Source: CAWICD01 sp052267165
GTDB lineage: Bacteria > Vulcanimicrobiota > Vulcanimicrobiia > Vulcanimicrobiales > Vulcanimicrobiaceae
NCBI GenBank assembly: GCA_052267165.1
Contig: JBKQHO010000025.1
Span: 54,231 to 118,230, forward strand
Direction: 5' to 3'
Length of the DNA: 64,000 nt
Part shown: piece by piece, positions 18,555 to 26,255 of the stretch
Numbering within the stretch: position 1 is the first letter of the stretch
How the letters are laid out: each line of letters starts with the position of its first letter
Program-made: the position numbers and the translations under genes
Notes under the pieces: generated by a model
Databases searched by the model: none
What the model saw: the letters and a program-made list of their open reading frames with translations, nothing else
Told to the model about the DNA's origin: nothing

Positions 18555-19212
18555 ATGATCGAGGATACGCGAATCGTGAAGCAGTCGATCCCGGACGCCG
18601 CTGCTGAAGCGATGAGGGTTCTCGCTCCATGTGAGGCCTGGGGATTTGTTTCGTTCACGCCGCGCAGCGACGGCAGCGAGATATGCGCCAGCGGCGGTTC
18701 GGCCGGCCGGGATTGGCACTTCCGGCTTCTGCGCGCGGAGCGTGCGCGTCTGAGCGATGTGCGGCACCCGCAAATCGACGGTCGAGGATGCTCTCTCACC
18801 GCCGCTCGCACGGGCCGTGCATGAGCTGACCGCGCGCTGGGGTCCGACTGCGACGGAATGCCGCGCGGCGATCACGCATCCCATCCCGTCCCTCGCCGTG
18901 CGGATCGTCCCCATGGTCGTCGGCGATCACCTTCGCGTCTGCGTTCTCGTGGAGTGTATCGAGCGGCGCTCCCTGCTCGTACGAGCGCCAAAACGCTTTT
19001 CGCTATCGGCGCGAGAGCTCGACGTCTTGGAGCTTCTGCTCGCGGGCGAGTCCACGCGGACCGTGGCGGCGACGCCGGCGATCGCCGAACCGACGGAGCG
19101 CGATCACATTAAGCGGCTGCTCAGTAAGGCCGGCGCGCGCAATCGCGTCGAGATAGCGGCGCGGTTTTTCGGTTTTCGGCCGGGCATCGACGCAGCGCGC
19201 GACCGCCGCTGA
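18555..19212 (+). pseudogene. LuxR-type regulator split by a frameshift
   Basis: The first frame (18555 to about 18785: MIEDTRIVKQSIPDAAAEAM up to DVRHPQIDGR) and a second frame offset by +1 (from about 18775: EDALSPPLARAVHELTARWG to 19212) read as one ~219-residue regulator. An N-terminal sensor part is followed by a LuxR-type helix-turn-helix (FSLSARELDVLELLLAGES, then HIKRLLSKAGARNRVEIAARF). The frame change is near 18775-18790. It could be a pseudogene, a sequencing error, or two pieces. The HTH is also divergent: TPAIAEPTERDHI replaces the usual GISxxTVKxHL, so DNA binding may be lost. Confidence 0.6.
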
Positions 19213-19266
19213 TCGGAGTGGTGAGCGTCCCGACGGGAGCCGCGGACCGTCAGGCGCTCGGTCTCA

Positions 19267-20340
19267 TTACAGCGTCGCCCAAACGTCGAGTTTCGTGTGG
19301 ATCTTATCGATGACGGCTTCGACGAATTCGGTCGTCGAGGCGTGGCCGCCGAGGTCGCTGGTCGCCGTGCCGCCTCGCACCGTCTCGAGCACCGATTCGT
19401 AGGTGGCGCGCGAGGCTTTCGCGGCGCGCGGGTCGGGCATGTAGGAGAGCAGCGCGGCGCCGGCGAGGATCATCGCCATCGGGTTGGCGACGTTCTTGCC
19501 GAAGAGGCGCGGCGCGGTGCCGTGCGGGGCCTCGGTCATGACGACGGCCGGTTTGAGCGACTCGTCGAAGGAAAGCAGCGTGCTTTCGGCGCCGGCGATC
19601 GAGCCGAAGAGCTGCATGACGAGATCTGAGAGGCAGTCGCCGTCGCGGTTGAGCGCGGGGATGACCATCGGGTCGCCGGCGCTCGCGATGAGCAGCGCGT
19701 AGGTCGCGTCGATGAGCTGCGGCTCGTAGACGACGTCGGGGTAGCGCTCGGCGGCCGAATCCATCTCTTCCTTGAGCATGCCTTCGTAGACCGGGCTGAC
19801 CGTGTATTTGGGGCCGCCGAAGACCTTCGCGTTGGTGCGCCGGGCGTGGTAGAAGGCGAACTCGGCGACGACGCGGCAGACGCTGCGCTCGATGCGCTCG
19901 GTACGGAAGGCGATCTCGTCGGTGCCGGTCCGTTCGCGCCACTCGGTCGCGCCGTAGGCGTCGCCGACGGCCATGCGCACGATCGAGATCGGCGCATGGA
20001 TGCCGGCCACCGGCCGGATGCCGGGCAGGCGGCGCCCGGTGCGGACGATGACCTTGCCGTCGATCTCGCGCCGCAAGATGGCGTTGGGGGAGCCGACGTC
20101 GCCCCGGATCTCGGGCGTGATCGTGGCTGCCTTGAGCCCGTAGCCGCTGCGCTTCATCGCGGCGGCCGCCTCGTGGACGACACGGTTCTTCGTCTCGCGG
20201 CGATTCGGCAGGGAGAGGTCGAAGCGCTCGAAGGTCAGCGGCAGTCCGATCACGTCTGGATCGAGCGCCCGCAGCGACTGAACCAAGAGTTCCTGCCCGG
20301 TTTCGTCTCCTTCGAGCACGACGATCGTAGGTGTCTCCAT
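19267..20340 (-). CDS. Isocitrate/isopropylmalate dehydrogenase family enzyme (intact copy)
   Basis: This 357-residue β-decarboxylating dehydrogenase starts at ATG 20340. Family motifs in order: SPNAILRREIDGKV (substrate-binding Ser, Asn and Arg, IDH-like), VRMAVGDAYGATEW (catalytic Tyr region), KVFGGPKYTV (catalytic Lys region), ALNRDGDCLSDL (metal-binding Asp pair), and EAPHGTAPRLFGKNVANPMA (cofactor loop). The loop and SPN motif favour isocitrate dehydrogenase over isopropylmalate dehydrogenase; NAD versus NADP is unresolved. The usual NLFGD-type segment is replaced by NRDGDCLSD, so activity is likely but substrate is not certain. Its two decayed relatives lie at 707-960 and 21625-21948. 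Confidence 0.85.
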   Translation of the reverse strand: METPTIVVLEGDETGQELLVQSLRALDPDVIGLPLTFERFDLSLPNRRETKNRVVHEAAAAMKRSGYGLKAATITPEIRGDVGSPNAILRREIDGKVIVRTGRRLPGIRPVAGIHAPISIVRMAVGDAYGATEWRERTGTDEIAFRTERIERSVCRVVAEFAFYHARRTNAKVFGGPKYTVSPVYEGMLKEEMDSAAERYPDVVYEPQLIDATYALLIASAGDPMVIPALNRDGDCLSDLVMQLFGSIAGAESTLLSFDESLKPAVVMTEAPHGTAPRLFGKNVANPMAMILAGAALLSYMPDPRAAKASRATYESVLETVRGGTATSDLGGHASTTEFVEAVIDKIHTKLDVWATL

Positions 20341-20369
20341 CACGCTGTAAGTCCACGCTCGATAAGGGC

Positions 20370-20402
20370 GAAGCCTGCTGTCGCAAGCAGGCCCGAACAG
20401 GT
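20370..20402 (-). repeat. 33-bp hairpin-bearing leader repeat, copy A (upstream of IDH-like gene)
   Basis: These 33 bp are identical to 21978-22010. Read toward the dehydrogenase, the element contains GCCTGCT and its complement AGCAGGC around a short loop, 30-60 nt before the start codon. It may be a 5'-UTR regulatory hairpin or a small dispersed repeat. The surrounding ~240 bp up to 20587 hold no gene. Confidence 0.65.
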
Positions 20403-20587
20403 TTGCGCCCGACGGCGGACGCAGCGGTTCGCTCCGGGGTGCTTCACGCTTGCGCCGGTCGCTTCTAAGGCGCGGTGCAAGTCGGGGACGAAGGGGAACG
20501 GGCGTGCGTTCGAGAGGTGGGCGGGGCGATTGCTGCGCGCTTGCCAGCCGGCTGCGGATCCCGCGGCGAAGGCGCGGCAGCAGTCGG

Positions 20588-20896
20588 TTAATGCCTGCGC
20601 AGGTCCTCGGGCGTAATGCGGTCCGGCGGCGTGATGTTTGTCGGTGCCGCGACGAGCGGTCTTTGTTCGCAAGCGTACTTCCATCGAATCTTCACAAACT
20701 TGCGCGTCGCAAACTCGACGTGATCGCCGCGGCCAGCCGTGACATCCAGTATCTCGATGACGATGACGTTGCCGCTCTCATCGAGATCCGCGATGACTTC
20801 CGAGTTTTCGTCGCCTCCAACGAATAGGTTAGTTGCTGAAGCGCTCGTCGCATAGCGAACATAGGCTGCACCGGTGGAAGAGAGTTCGATATTCAT
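20588..20896 (-). CDS. DUF2283-like protein
   Basis: 102 residues from ATG 20896 with GAGG about 6 nt upstream. The centre, SEVIADLDESGNVIVIEILD, matches the DUF2283 (YuzE-like) pattern of an acidic strand, LDExGxV and IEILDA. The N-terminus (YVRYATSASATNLFVGGD) fits the first strand. Members are small, of unknown role, and often found beside toxin-antitoxin genes, as here. The ~35-residue C-terminal tail (FATRKFVKIRWKYACE onward) is an extension. Confidence 0.65.
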   Translation of the reverse strand: MNIELSSTGAAYVRYATSASATNLFVGGDENSEVIADLDESGNVIVIEILDVTAGRGDHVEFATRKFVKIRWKYACEQRPLVAAPTNITPPDRITPEDLRRH

Positions 20897-20938
20897 GCTG
20901 GCCTCGATTGCGCGTTCCAGGTTGATCCCGGGCGAAGG

Positions 20939-21346
20939 CTAGACGAGCTCATCTACGAACGCGCGGGGCGTGAGGACCGGAAGACCCGCCTCCCGCAAGT
21001 CGAGCAGATGCCGGTCACCCGAGACCAGGATTCCGACTCGACTCGCCCGCGCCAAGGCCACGAGGTAATCATCCTTCGGGTCGGGCGTGAGCCCCGGCCG
21101 CGCGGGTGGATCCGGGGCTACCGTGGCGAGTCTCCGCACGAGGTCAACATAATCGCGAACCTCCTCGTCGGTGGCACAGCCTCGAAACTTCGGGCGCAAC
21201 AACACCGACTCGAGTTCAGCGAGGAGAGCCGGGCAGACGATCAACTCGAAGTCGCCGCCGAGCCAGCGCAGCAGTAGCGCCCGCGGCGCACCGTCAGCCG
21301 AAATCAACCCAGCTATGAGGACGCCGGGATCCAGAACGGCTCTTAG
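20939..21346 (-). CDS. PIN-domain toxin (COG1569-type) without a standard start codon
   Basis: The PIN fold is complete only if translation begins before the first TTG (21307): RAVLDPGVLIAGLISADG supplies the first strand and catalytic Asp, then LAELESVLLRP, LTPDPKDDYLVALA and VSGDRHLLDL. PIN domains are Mg-dependent RNases, usually toxins. At the expected start, overlapping the antitoxin stop, the codon is CTA inside CTAA. No ATG, GTG or TTG occurs in the ~18 codons upstream. GAGGAGG (21363-21357) sits exactly 10 nt before the CTA. A single G-to-A change in an ancestral CTGA overlap would explain this. The toxin may be silenced or poorly initiated. Confidence 0.75.
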   Translation of the reverse strand, partial: LRAVLDPGVLIAGLISADGAPRALLLRWLGGDFELIVCPALLAELESVLLRPKFRGCATDEEVRDYVDLVRRLATVAPDPPARPGLTPDPKDDYLVALARASRVGILVSGDRHLLDLREAGLPVLTPRAFVDELV

Positions 21347-21552
21347 CGATGCCGTTCCTCCTCGGCAAGGGTGAGCGCCTGGTCCCCGGACAACGCTGAG
21401 CGTTTACCGACACGCTCGAGCAAGTCGAAGCCTAGATACGCCCTGAGTGCCTCTTCCAATACCTGCGAGTCTGCTTTTCCGCTCCGGGCTGCCGTGACGC
21501 GGGCCGCTCGTAACAACTCGTCGTCAAGGTACACCGTCGTTTTCCGCTTCAC
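21343..21552 (-). CDS. Ribbon-helix-helix antitoxin partner of the PIN toxin
   Basis: VKRKTTVYLDDELLRAARVT is a classic RHH/CopG N-terminal strand and first helix; KADSQVLEEALRAYLG completes the fold, and the charged tail ALTLAEEERHR would bind the toxin. In type II systems it neutralises the PIN RNase and represses the operon. Several starts are possible (ATG 21585, 21564, 21561). GTG 21552 is preferred because the promoter's -10 box (21565-21560) ends 7 nt before it, predicting a leaderless mRNA. If transcription starts further upstream the protein is 4 to 11 residues longer. Confidence 0.75.
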   Translation of the reverse strand: MKRKTTVYLDDELLRAARVTAARSGKADSQVLEEALRAYLGFDLLERVGKRSALSGDQALTLAEEERHR

Positions 21553-21559
21553 TCGTGCC

Positions 21560-21588
21560 ATCATAACAGATTGAAGTGTTTCCATCAA
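21560..21588 (-). promoter_or_regulatory. σ70-like promoter of the RHH/PIN pair, predicted leaderless
   Basis: On the minus strand -35 TTGATG (21588-21583), a 17-bp spacer and -10 TATGAT (21565-21560) are spaced ideally. The predicted transcription start falls on or next to the GTG at 21552. Confidence 0.6.
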
Positions 21589-21624
21589 ACGGTACGATTC
21601 CGCCCCTAGCGACGATTCGTGCGG

Positions 21625-21948
21625 CTAGAGCGTCGCCCACGCGTCCAGCTTCGAGCAGACCTTGTCGATGACGGCGTCGGAACTGGGACGTCGAGGCGTG
21701 GCCGCCAAGGTCGCTCGTGGCGAGGCCTTGGTGCACCGTCTCGAGCACCGACTCGTAGATCGCGCGCGAGGCCTGCGCGACGCGCGGGTCGGGCACGTAG
21801 GAGAGAAGGCCGATGACCATCGCCATCGGGTTGGCGACGTTCTCAGCGACAGCCTGATCACCTCCGGATCGAGCACGCGGAGCCCCTCGAGCAAGAGCTC
21901 CTGTCCGGTTTCGTCTCCTTCGAGCACGACGATCGTGGGTGTCTCCAT
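21625..21948 (-). pseudogene. IDH-like relic with large internal deletion (copy 2)
   Basis: The start METPTIVVLEGDETGQELLL and the next ~15 residues match the first 30 codons of the intact gene. The sequence then jumps, frameshifted, straight to VANPMAMVIGLLSYVPDPRV and ESVLETVHQGLATSDLGGH, and after another frameshift ends DAVIDKVCSKLDAWATL. About 240 codons in the middle are missing. The 5' leader hairpin is retained upstream. It is a dead copy produced by duplication and deletion. Confidence 0.85.
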
Positions 21949-21977
21949 GAGGGCGTAGTCCGAGCTCGATAAAGGGT

Positions 21978-22010
21978 GAAGCCTGCTGTCGCAAGCAGGC
22001 CCGAACAGGT
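21978..22010 (-). repeat. 33-bp hairpin-bearing leader repeat, copy B (upstream of IDH relic and ftsK)
   Basis: Identical over 33 bp to 20370-20402, including the GCCTGCT/AGCAGGC stem. It lies between the divergent IDH relic and ftsK, 33 bp before the ftsK ATG, so it could also influence ftsK. Confidence 0.65.
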
Positions 22011-22042
22011 GTGCCTCCGGCGGCGGGCTAACGTTTCGGCCG

Positions 22043-24382
22043 ATGGCACGCGTCCGCCGCAAGGCTCGTGCAACGCTGCGGCTCAACCTCGAGGTCGCCG
22101 GAATCGCGGCGTTCGGCCTCGCCGTCCTGGTCGGCATCGCGCTTGCAGCACCCGCTCATTCGGGCGCGCTCGGGGTGTGGACCGCGTATGCCCTTGGGGC
22201 CCTGTTTGGACGCACCGCGTGGCTCGTACCGGTGCTGGTCGCGATCGTCGGCGGGATCGTCTTCCTGGAAATCAACGTACCACGCATGATCGCGACGCTG
22301 GGCTGCGCCTCGCTGGCCTATTTCCTGATCGTGGACGCGGCCTACGGGCGCGCCGGCGGGCTCACGGGCCAGATGCTGTCGAGGGGCCTGCACGCGCTGC
22401 TCGGCTCGACCGGCACGACCGTGGTGCTCGTGCTGCTCACCCTCGTGCTCACCGTCACGCTGCTCAATCTCTCGGTGAAACGTGCGATCGGCTGGTGCGT
22501 GGTCAGCTTCCTGAAGGCACGCGACGCCATCGCCGCGCTCGGCGCGAAGCGTCCGCGCGTGCCGCAGCCCGCGGCGGCCGCATCGGGGCCGCAGTCACTG
22601 CGCGAAGCGTTCCATCTCCCGGCCGTCATCCTTCCACCGAAGCCGCCCGCGCCGCCTCCCGCCGTGACGCTCGGCTCGAAGCTCGTGGTCGCGCCGGTCG
22701 ACGCGCGGACGTTCGTCGGGCGCGACGGCGGCGCGGTCGCGCAAGGCGATGAGGAAGAAGAGCTCGAGGACGACGAGCTTGACGATGAGGATCTCGAAGA
22801 CGACGAGGACCTCGAAGAGGACGAAGAGCTCGAAGACGACGACGAGTTCGAGGACGACGAGGAGGACGAGGAAGAGCTGGACGAAGCGCAGGCGCCCGTC
22901 GAAGGCGAGTACGAGCCGGCCAGCCTCCCGGGCGAACCGGCGCGGCGCACGTACAAGCTGCCCGACCTGAGCCTGTTCGATCCGCCGCAGGCGCAGATCG
23001 TCGACGAGTCCGTCCGCTCGCACTTGTTGGAAGACACGCTGGCCTCGTTCGGGGTCGGCGCGAAGGTCATGCACATCGAGCGCGGGCCGGCGATCACCCG
23101 CTACGAGCTGCGGCCCGAGCGCGGGGTGAAGATCTCGCGCATCTCGTCGCTGGCCGACGACATCGCGCTCGCGCTGGCCGCGACCTCGGTGCGCATCGAG
23201 GCGCCGATCCCCGGCAAATCGGCGGTCGGCATCGAGATTCCCAACGCCCAAGTCTCGGTCGTCGCGATCTCGGAGATTCTGCAGGCGCTGCCGCAGCGCG
23301 GGACGATCCCGCCGCTGGCGATGGCGCTGGGCAAGGACATCACCGGCCGGCCCGTCTTCGGCGACCTCGGCAAAATGCCGCACTTGCTCGTCGCCGGCGC
23401 GACCGGGAGCGGCAAGAGCGTCTGCCTCAACAGCATCATCGCATCGCTGCTCGTCTCGGCGACGCCCGATCAGGTGCAGATGCTGTTCATCGATCCCAAG
23501 CGCGTCGAGCTGACGGTCTACAACGGGATCCCGCACCTCATCAAGGAGGTCATCACCGACCCGCGGCTGGCCGCGGGCGCGCTCTTCGAGATGACCAAGG
23601 AGATGGACTCGCGCTACGAGCGCTTCGCCAAAGCCGGCGTGCGCAAGATCGAAGAGTACAACGCGAAGTATCCCGAGGAGAAGCTGCCCTACGTCGTGAT
23701 CGTGATCGACGAGCTGGCCGATCTCATGCTGATCGCGCCGGCCAAGGTCGAGACGACGATCTGCCGGCTCGCGCAGCTCGCGCGGGCGACCGGCATCCAT
23801 CTGGTGGTCGCCACGCAGCGGCCGTCGGTCGACGTGATCACGGGCATCATCAAGGCGAACATTCCGTCGCGCATCGCGTTCGCGGTCAGCTCGCAGGTCG
23901 ACTCGCGCACGATCCTCGACATGGTCGGCGCTGAGCGGCTGCTCGGGCGCGGCGACATGCTCTTCCTGCCGATCGACGCGCCGAAGCCCGTCCGCGCACA
24001 GGGTGCGTTGATCACGGGGAACGAGGTGACGCGGCTCGTCGATTTCTGGGCAAAGCAAGCGCGCCCGGACAACCTGCTCGACGTCGAGGTCGCGCCGATC
24101 GAGGAAGACGACAAACGCCGCGACGTCGATCCGCTCTGCTACGACGCCGCCAAGTACATCATCGAGACGAACTACGCCTCGACCGCGCAGCTCCAGTCGC
24201 AATTCTCGATCGGCCATCCACGCGCGGTGCGAGTGATGAAGCAGCTCGAAGAGTTCGGCATCGTCGGCCCTCACGAGGGCACGAAGCCGCGCCGCATCAA
24301 TATCGGAGTCGGTGAGCTCGAGACGATCGCCGACCGGTTGGGGCGTGACGAGCAGACGGACCTGTTCGCGCAGGGCGCCTAA
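22043..24382 (+). CDS. ftsK: DNA translocase FtsK/SpoIIIE
   Basis: A 779-residue septal DNA pump that moves chromosome ends through the closing septum. The N-terminal ~140 residues contain about four membrane segments (for example IAAFGLAVLVGIALAAPAHS). A linker at about 235-285 is almost wholly Asp/Glu. The motor has Walker A GATGSGKS (about residue 451), Walker B VVIVIDELADLM (about 550) and the FtsK segment VVATQRPSVDVITGIIKANI. A C-terminal winged-helix γ domain (about 705-765, STAQLQSQFSIGHPRAVRVM) reads orienting DNA motifs. It overlaps the convergent glycosyltransferase by 4 bp at the stop codons. Confidence 0.95.
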   Translation: MARVRRKARATLRLNLEVAGIAAFGLAVLVGIALAAPAHSGALGVWTAYALGALFGRTAWLVPVLVAIVGGIVFLEINVPRMIATLGCASLAYFLIVDAAYGRAGGLTGQMLSRGLHALLGSTGTTVVLVLLTLVLTVTLLNLSVKRAIGWCVVSFLKARDAIAALGAKRPRVPQPAAAASGPQSLREAFHLPAVILPPKPPAPPPAVTLGSKLVVAPVDARTFVGRDGGAVAQGDEEEELEDDELDDEDLEDDEDLEEDEELEDDDEFEDDEEDEEELDEAQAPVEGEYEPASLPGEPARRTYKLPDLSLFDPPQAQIVDESVRSHLLEDTLASFGVGAKVMHIERGPAITRYELRPERGVKISRISSLADDIALALAATSVRIEAPIPGKSAVGIEIPNAQVSVVAISEILQALPQRGTIPPLAMALGKDITGRPVFGDLGKMPHLLVAGATGSGKSVCLNSIIASLLVSATPDQVQMLFIDPKRVELTVYNGIPHLIKEVITDPRLAAGALFEMTKEMDSRYERFAKAGVRKIEEYNAKYPEEKLPYVVIVIDELADLMLIAPAKVETTICRLAQLARATGIHLVVATQRPSVDVITGIIKANIPSRIAFAVSSQVDSRTILDMVGAERLLGRGDMLFLPIDAPKPVRAQGALITGNEVTRLVDFWAKQARPDNLLDVEVAPIEEDDKRRDVDPLCYDAAKYIIETNYASTAQLQSQFSIGHPRAVRVMKQLEEFGIVGPHEGTKPRRINIGVGELETIADRLGRDEQTDLFAQGA

Positions 24383-25536
24383 CGCAAGGAGCGCACGCTT
24401 AGCTTCTGCTTGGGTTGTTGCGAGTCGTAGATGCTCGAGTTCAGCCGGTAGAGCTCGTCAAAGTGCATCTTGCTTTGCAGTGAAAGCACCGCAAGCCCGA
24501 TGAATTGAATTGCCAGAGCGAGCGACATGGCACCGATGAAAAAGACGTGCGGGTAGTGAACGAACGCTGCGGCAACCGCGTCGTCATACCCGTGGTTGAG
24601 GCCGGCGGCGGCTAAGGCGCTGTGCTGCTCGAACACGTGGGCGGTTGCCCAAAAGCCGGCATAGAGGCACAGCCCCATGAGCAGCACACCGGGAATGACG
24701 AAATAGAGGTGCGGCCGCAGCATGAATCCGGAGAGCAGGACAGACCCCGTCTCCCTCAAGAGCTTGCCATAGGAGCTGCGCGACTGTGCGCGCCGCTCTT
24801 CGGGCCAACTTAGCCGAGCCGGAATCTCACAGATCGCTTTGTTGAGAATGTGCGCTTTGTGGATGATGCGCGGGTTGATTTCAGCGCCGAGCTCGCTCAG
24901 GTTTATCGACCGGATGAACTCGCCGTCATAGGCGCGTACCATGCACGTGAACGTCGAGATTTCGGCAGAGGTCAGCAGGCGCAGAAAGCGGTTCGCGTAG
25001 CGGCTGAGGAAGAGACGCAGCCGGGGAACGTTGTTCGCGGTGCCGCCGCTCATGTACGGCGAGGCGATCACGATGCTTGCGCCGGAGCTCTCGATCTTTT
25101 GCAAGAGGCGTTCGATGTGCTCGGGGCCGTAACTGAGATCCGCATCGAGCGTGACGATATAGCGGCCGCGGGCCTGAGCGAAACCGGTGCGCAAGGCTAA
25201 ACCGAGCCCGCCGTTCGCAGCGTGATGGAAAACCCTCACGTTCGCTCGCATGTTTGCGAACAGGTCCGCCGAAGCCCCGGTCGCGTCGCCGCTGCCGTCG
25301 TCGACGACGATCAGCTCCCACCGGTAGGCATGCTCGAGCTGCCGCATCTGTTCGCAAATGGCTGCCAGATTGCGCTCGACGACCGGCCCCTCGTTATACA
25401 TCGGAACGACGACGGAGACCAACGGGCGTCCGTCGATCTCGGAAGAGTGCGACGAAGCCGCTTCCGGGCTCGAGCGTGGCGCCATACGAGCATGATACGC
25501 AGGATGGGCCGCTCCCGGTTGGGCCCCGAGACCCAT
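24379..25536 (-). CDS. Family 2 glycosyltransferase, dolichol-phosphate-mannose-synthase-like
   Basis: The start is taken at ATG 25536, 10 nt after AAGGAA; TTG 25545 is too close to that signal. VSVVVPMYNEG opens the GT-A domain, with ELIVVDDGSGD, the DxD region TLDADLSYGPEHIERLL, and an IASPYMSGG loop typical of polyprenyl-phosphate sugar transferases. Two C-terminal membrane helices (LYFVIPGVLLMGLCLYAGF and FFIGAMSLALAIQFIGLAVL) anchor it. It would load a sugar onto undecaprenyl phosphate or extend a membrane glycan. It is divergent from the acetyltransferase gene that begins the polysaccharide locus. Confidence 0.88.
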   Translation of the reverse strand: MGLGAQPGAAHPAYHARMAPRSSPEAASSHSSEIDGRPLVSVVVPMYNEGPVVERNLAAICEQMRQLEHAYRWELIVVDDGSGDATGASADLFANMRANVRVFHHAANGGLGLALRTGFAQARGRYIVTLDADLSYGPEHIERLLQKIESSGASIVIASPYMSGGTANNVPRLRLFLSRYANRFLRLLTSAEISTFTCMVRAYDGEFIRSINLSELGAEINPRIIHKAHILNKAICEIPARLSWPEERRAQSRSSYGKLLRETGSVLLSGFMLRPHLYFVIPGVLLMGLCLYAGFWATAHVFEQHSALAAAGLNHGYDDAVAAAFVHYPHVFFIGAMSLALAIQFIGLAVLSLQSKMHFDELYRLNSSIYDSQQPKQKLSVRSLR

Positions 25537-25598
25537 CTTTGTCAAGTTCCTTTCGATTTGGGCGGGTTTTGAGCGCCGCCGGCCCGTAGTCGGGCCCG

Positions 25599-26255
25599 AT
25601 GGCGAGTTCGGCCGATCGGCGGGAGCGCGGATCCTCAGACGTGCGTCTACACCCGACCGCGATCGTGGAGGACGGAGTCCCGATCGGTGAGGGCACGGTG
25701 ATTTGGGACTCCGCGCACATCCGCCGGGGAGCGCGGATCGGGTCTCGGTGTATCGTCGGCGAGAAGTCCTACGTCGCGGGCGAGACGTCGATCGGGGATT
25801 TGGTGAAGATCAACGCGTTCGTGTACGTCTGTGCCGGCGTCACCATCGAGCGCGGCGTCATGGTTGCAGCGGGGACGGTCTTCACGAACGACCTTTTCCC
25901 GAGGGCGACGACGACCGATCTTCGTTCCTTGCGTACGTCGGAGGTCGACGAGCACACGCGGCCGACGCTCGTTCGCGAAGGCGCCACGATCGGAGCTCAT
26001 TGCACGATCGGCAGCGGCCTGGTCATCGGCAGGTTTGCGATGCTCGGCATGGCCAGCGTCGTGACCCGTTCGATCCCCGATTTCGCGCTGGCACTGGGCG
26101 CTCCGGCGCGAACGGTCGGTTGGGTATGCCGCTGCGGGCAACCGGTCGTGCGTGAGGCCCAGCCGGCGCAGACGCGTCTCCCCTGCGCAGCATGCGGACT
26201 GGCCTACGCCTTCCGCGAGGGGCAGATCGTGGAATTGAGCCCGCCGGCGACATGA
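25599..26255 (+). CDS. Left-handed β-helix N-acetyltransferase (WbpD/WlbB-like)
   Basis: 218 residues. Hexapeptide repeats run from VRLHPTAIVEDGVPIGEGTV through IVGEKSYVAGETSIGDLVKI to TIGAHCTIGSGLVIG, the fold of enzymes that acetylate the 3-amino group of UDP-2-acetamido-3-amino-glucuronate. The SFANDxxPR-type loop of that family appears as VFTNDLFPRAT. An unusual C-terminus carries VCRCGQP and LPCAACG, a likely four-cysteine zinc ribbon. It overlaps the next gene by ATGA and is first in a three-gene operon. Confidence 0.85.
   Translation: MASSADRRERGSSDVRLHPTAIVEDGVPIGEGTVIWDSAHIRRGARIGSRCIVGEKSYVAGETSIGDLVKINAFVYVCAGVTIERGVMVAAGTVFTNDLFPRATTTDLRSLRTSEVDEHTRPTLVREGATIGAHCTIGSGLVIGRFAMLGMASVVTRSIPDFALALGAPARTVGWVCRCGQPVVREAQPAQTRLPCAACGLAYAFREGQIVELSPPAT

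Noticed and set aside
19304..20386. 360-codon Arg-rich ORF on the IDH-like strand in another frame
   Set aside because: Composition is typical of a shifted frame of the real gene.
20450..20827. 125-codon plus-strand ORF opposite DUF2283
   Set aside because: Arg-rich antisense frame, no family.
22595..24274. 559-codon minus-strand ORF inside ftsK
   Set aside because: It is antisense to a conserved gene, Arg/Asp-rich and without motifs; a product of high-GC third positions.
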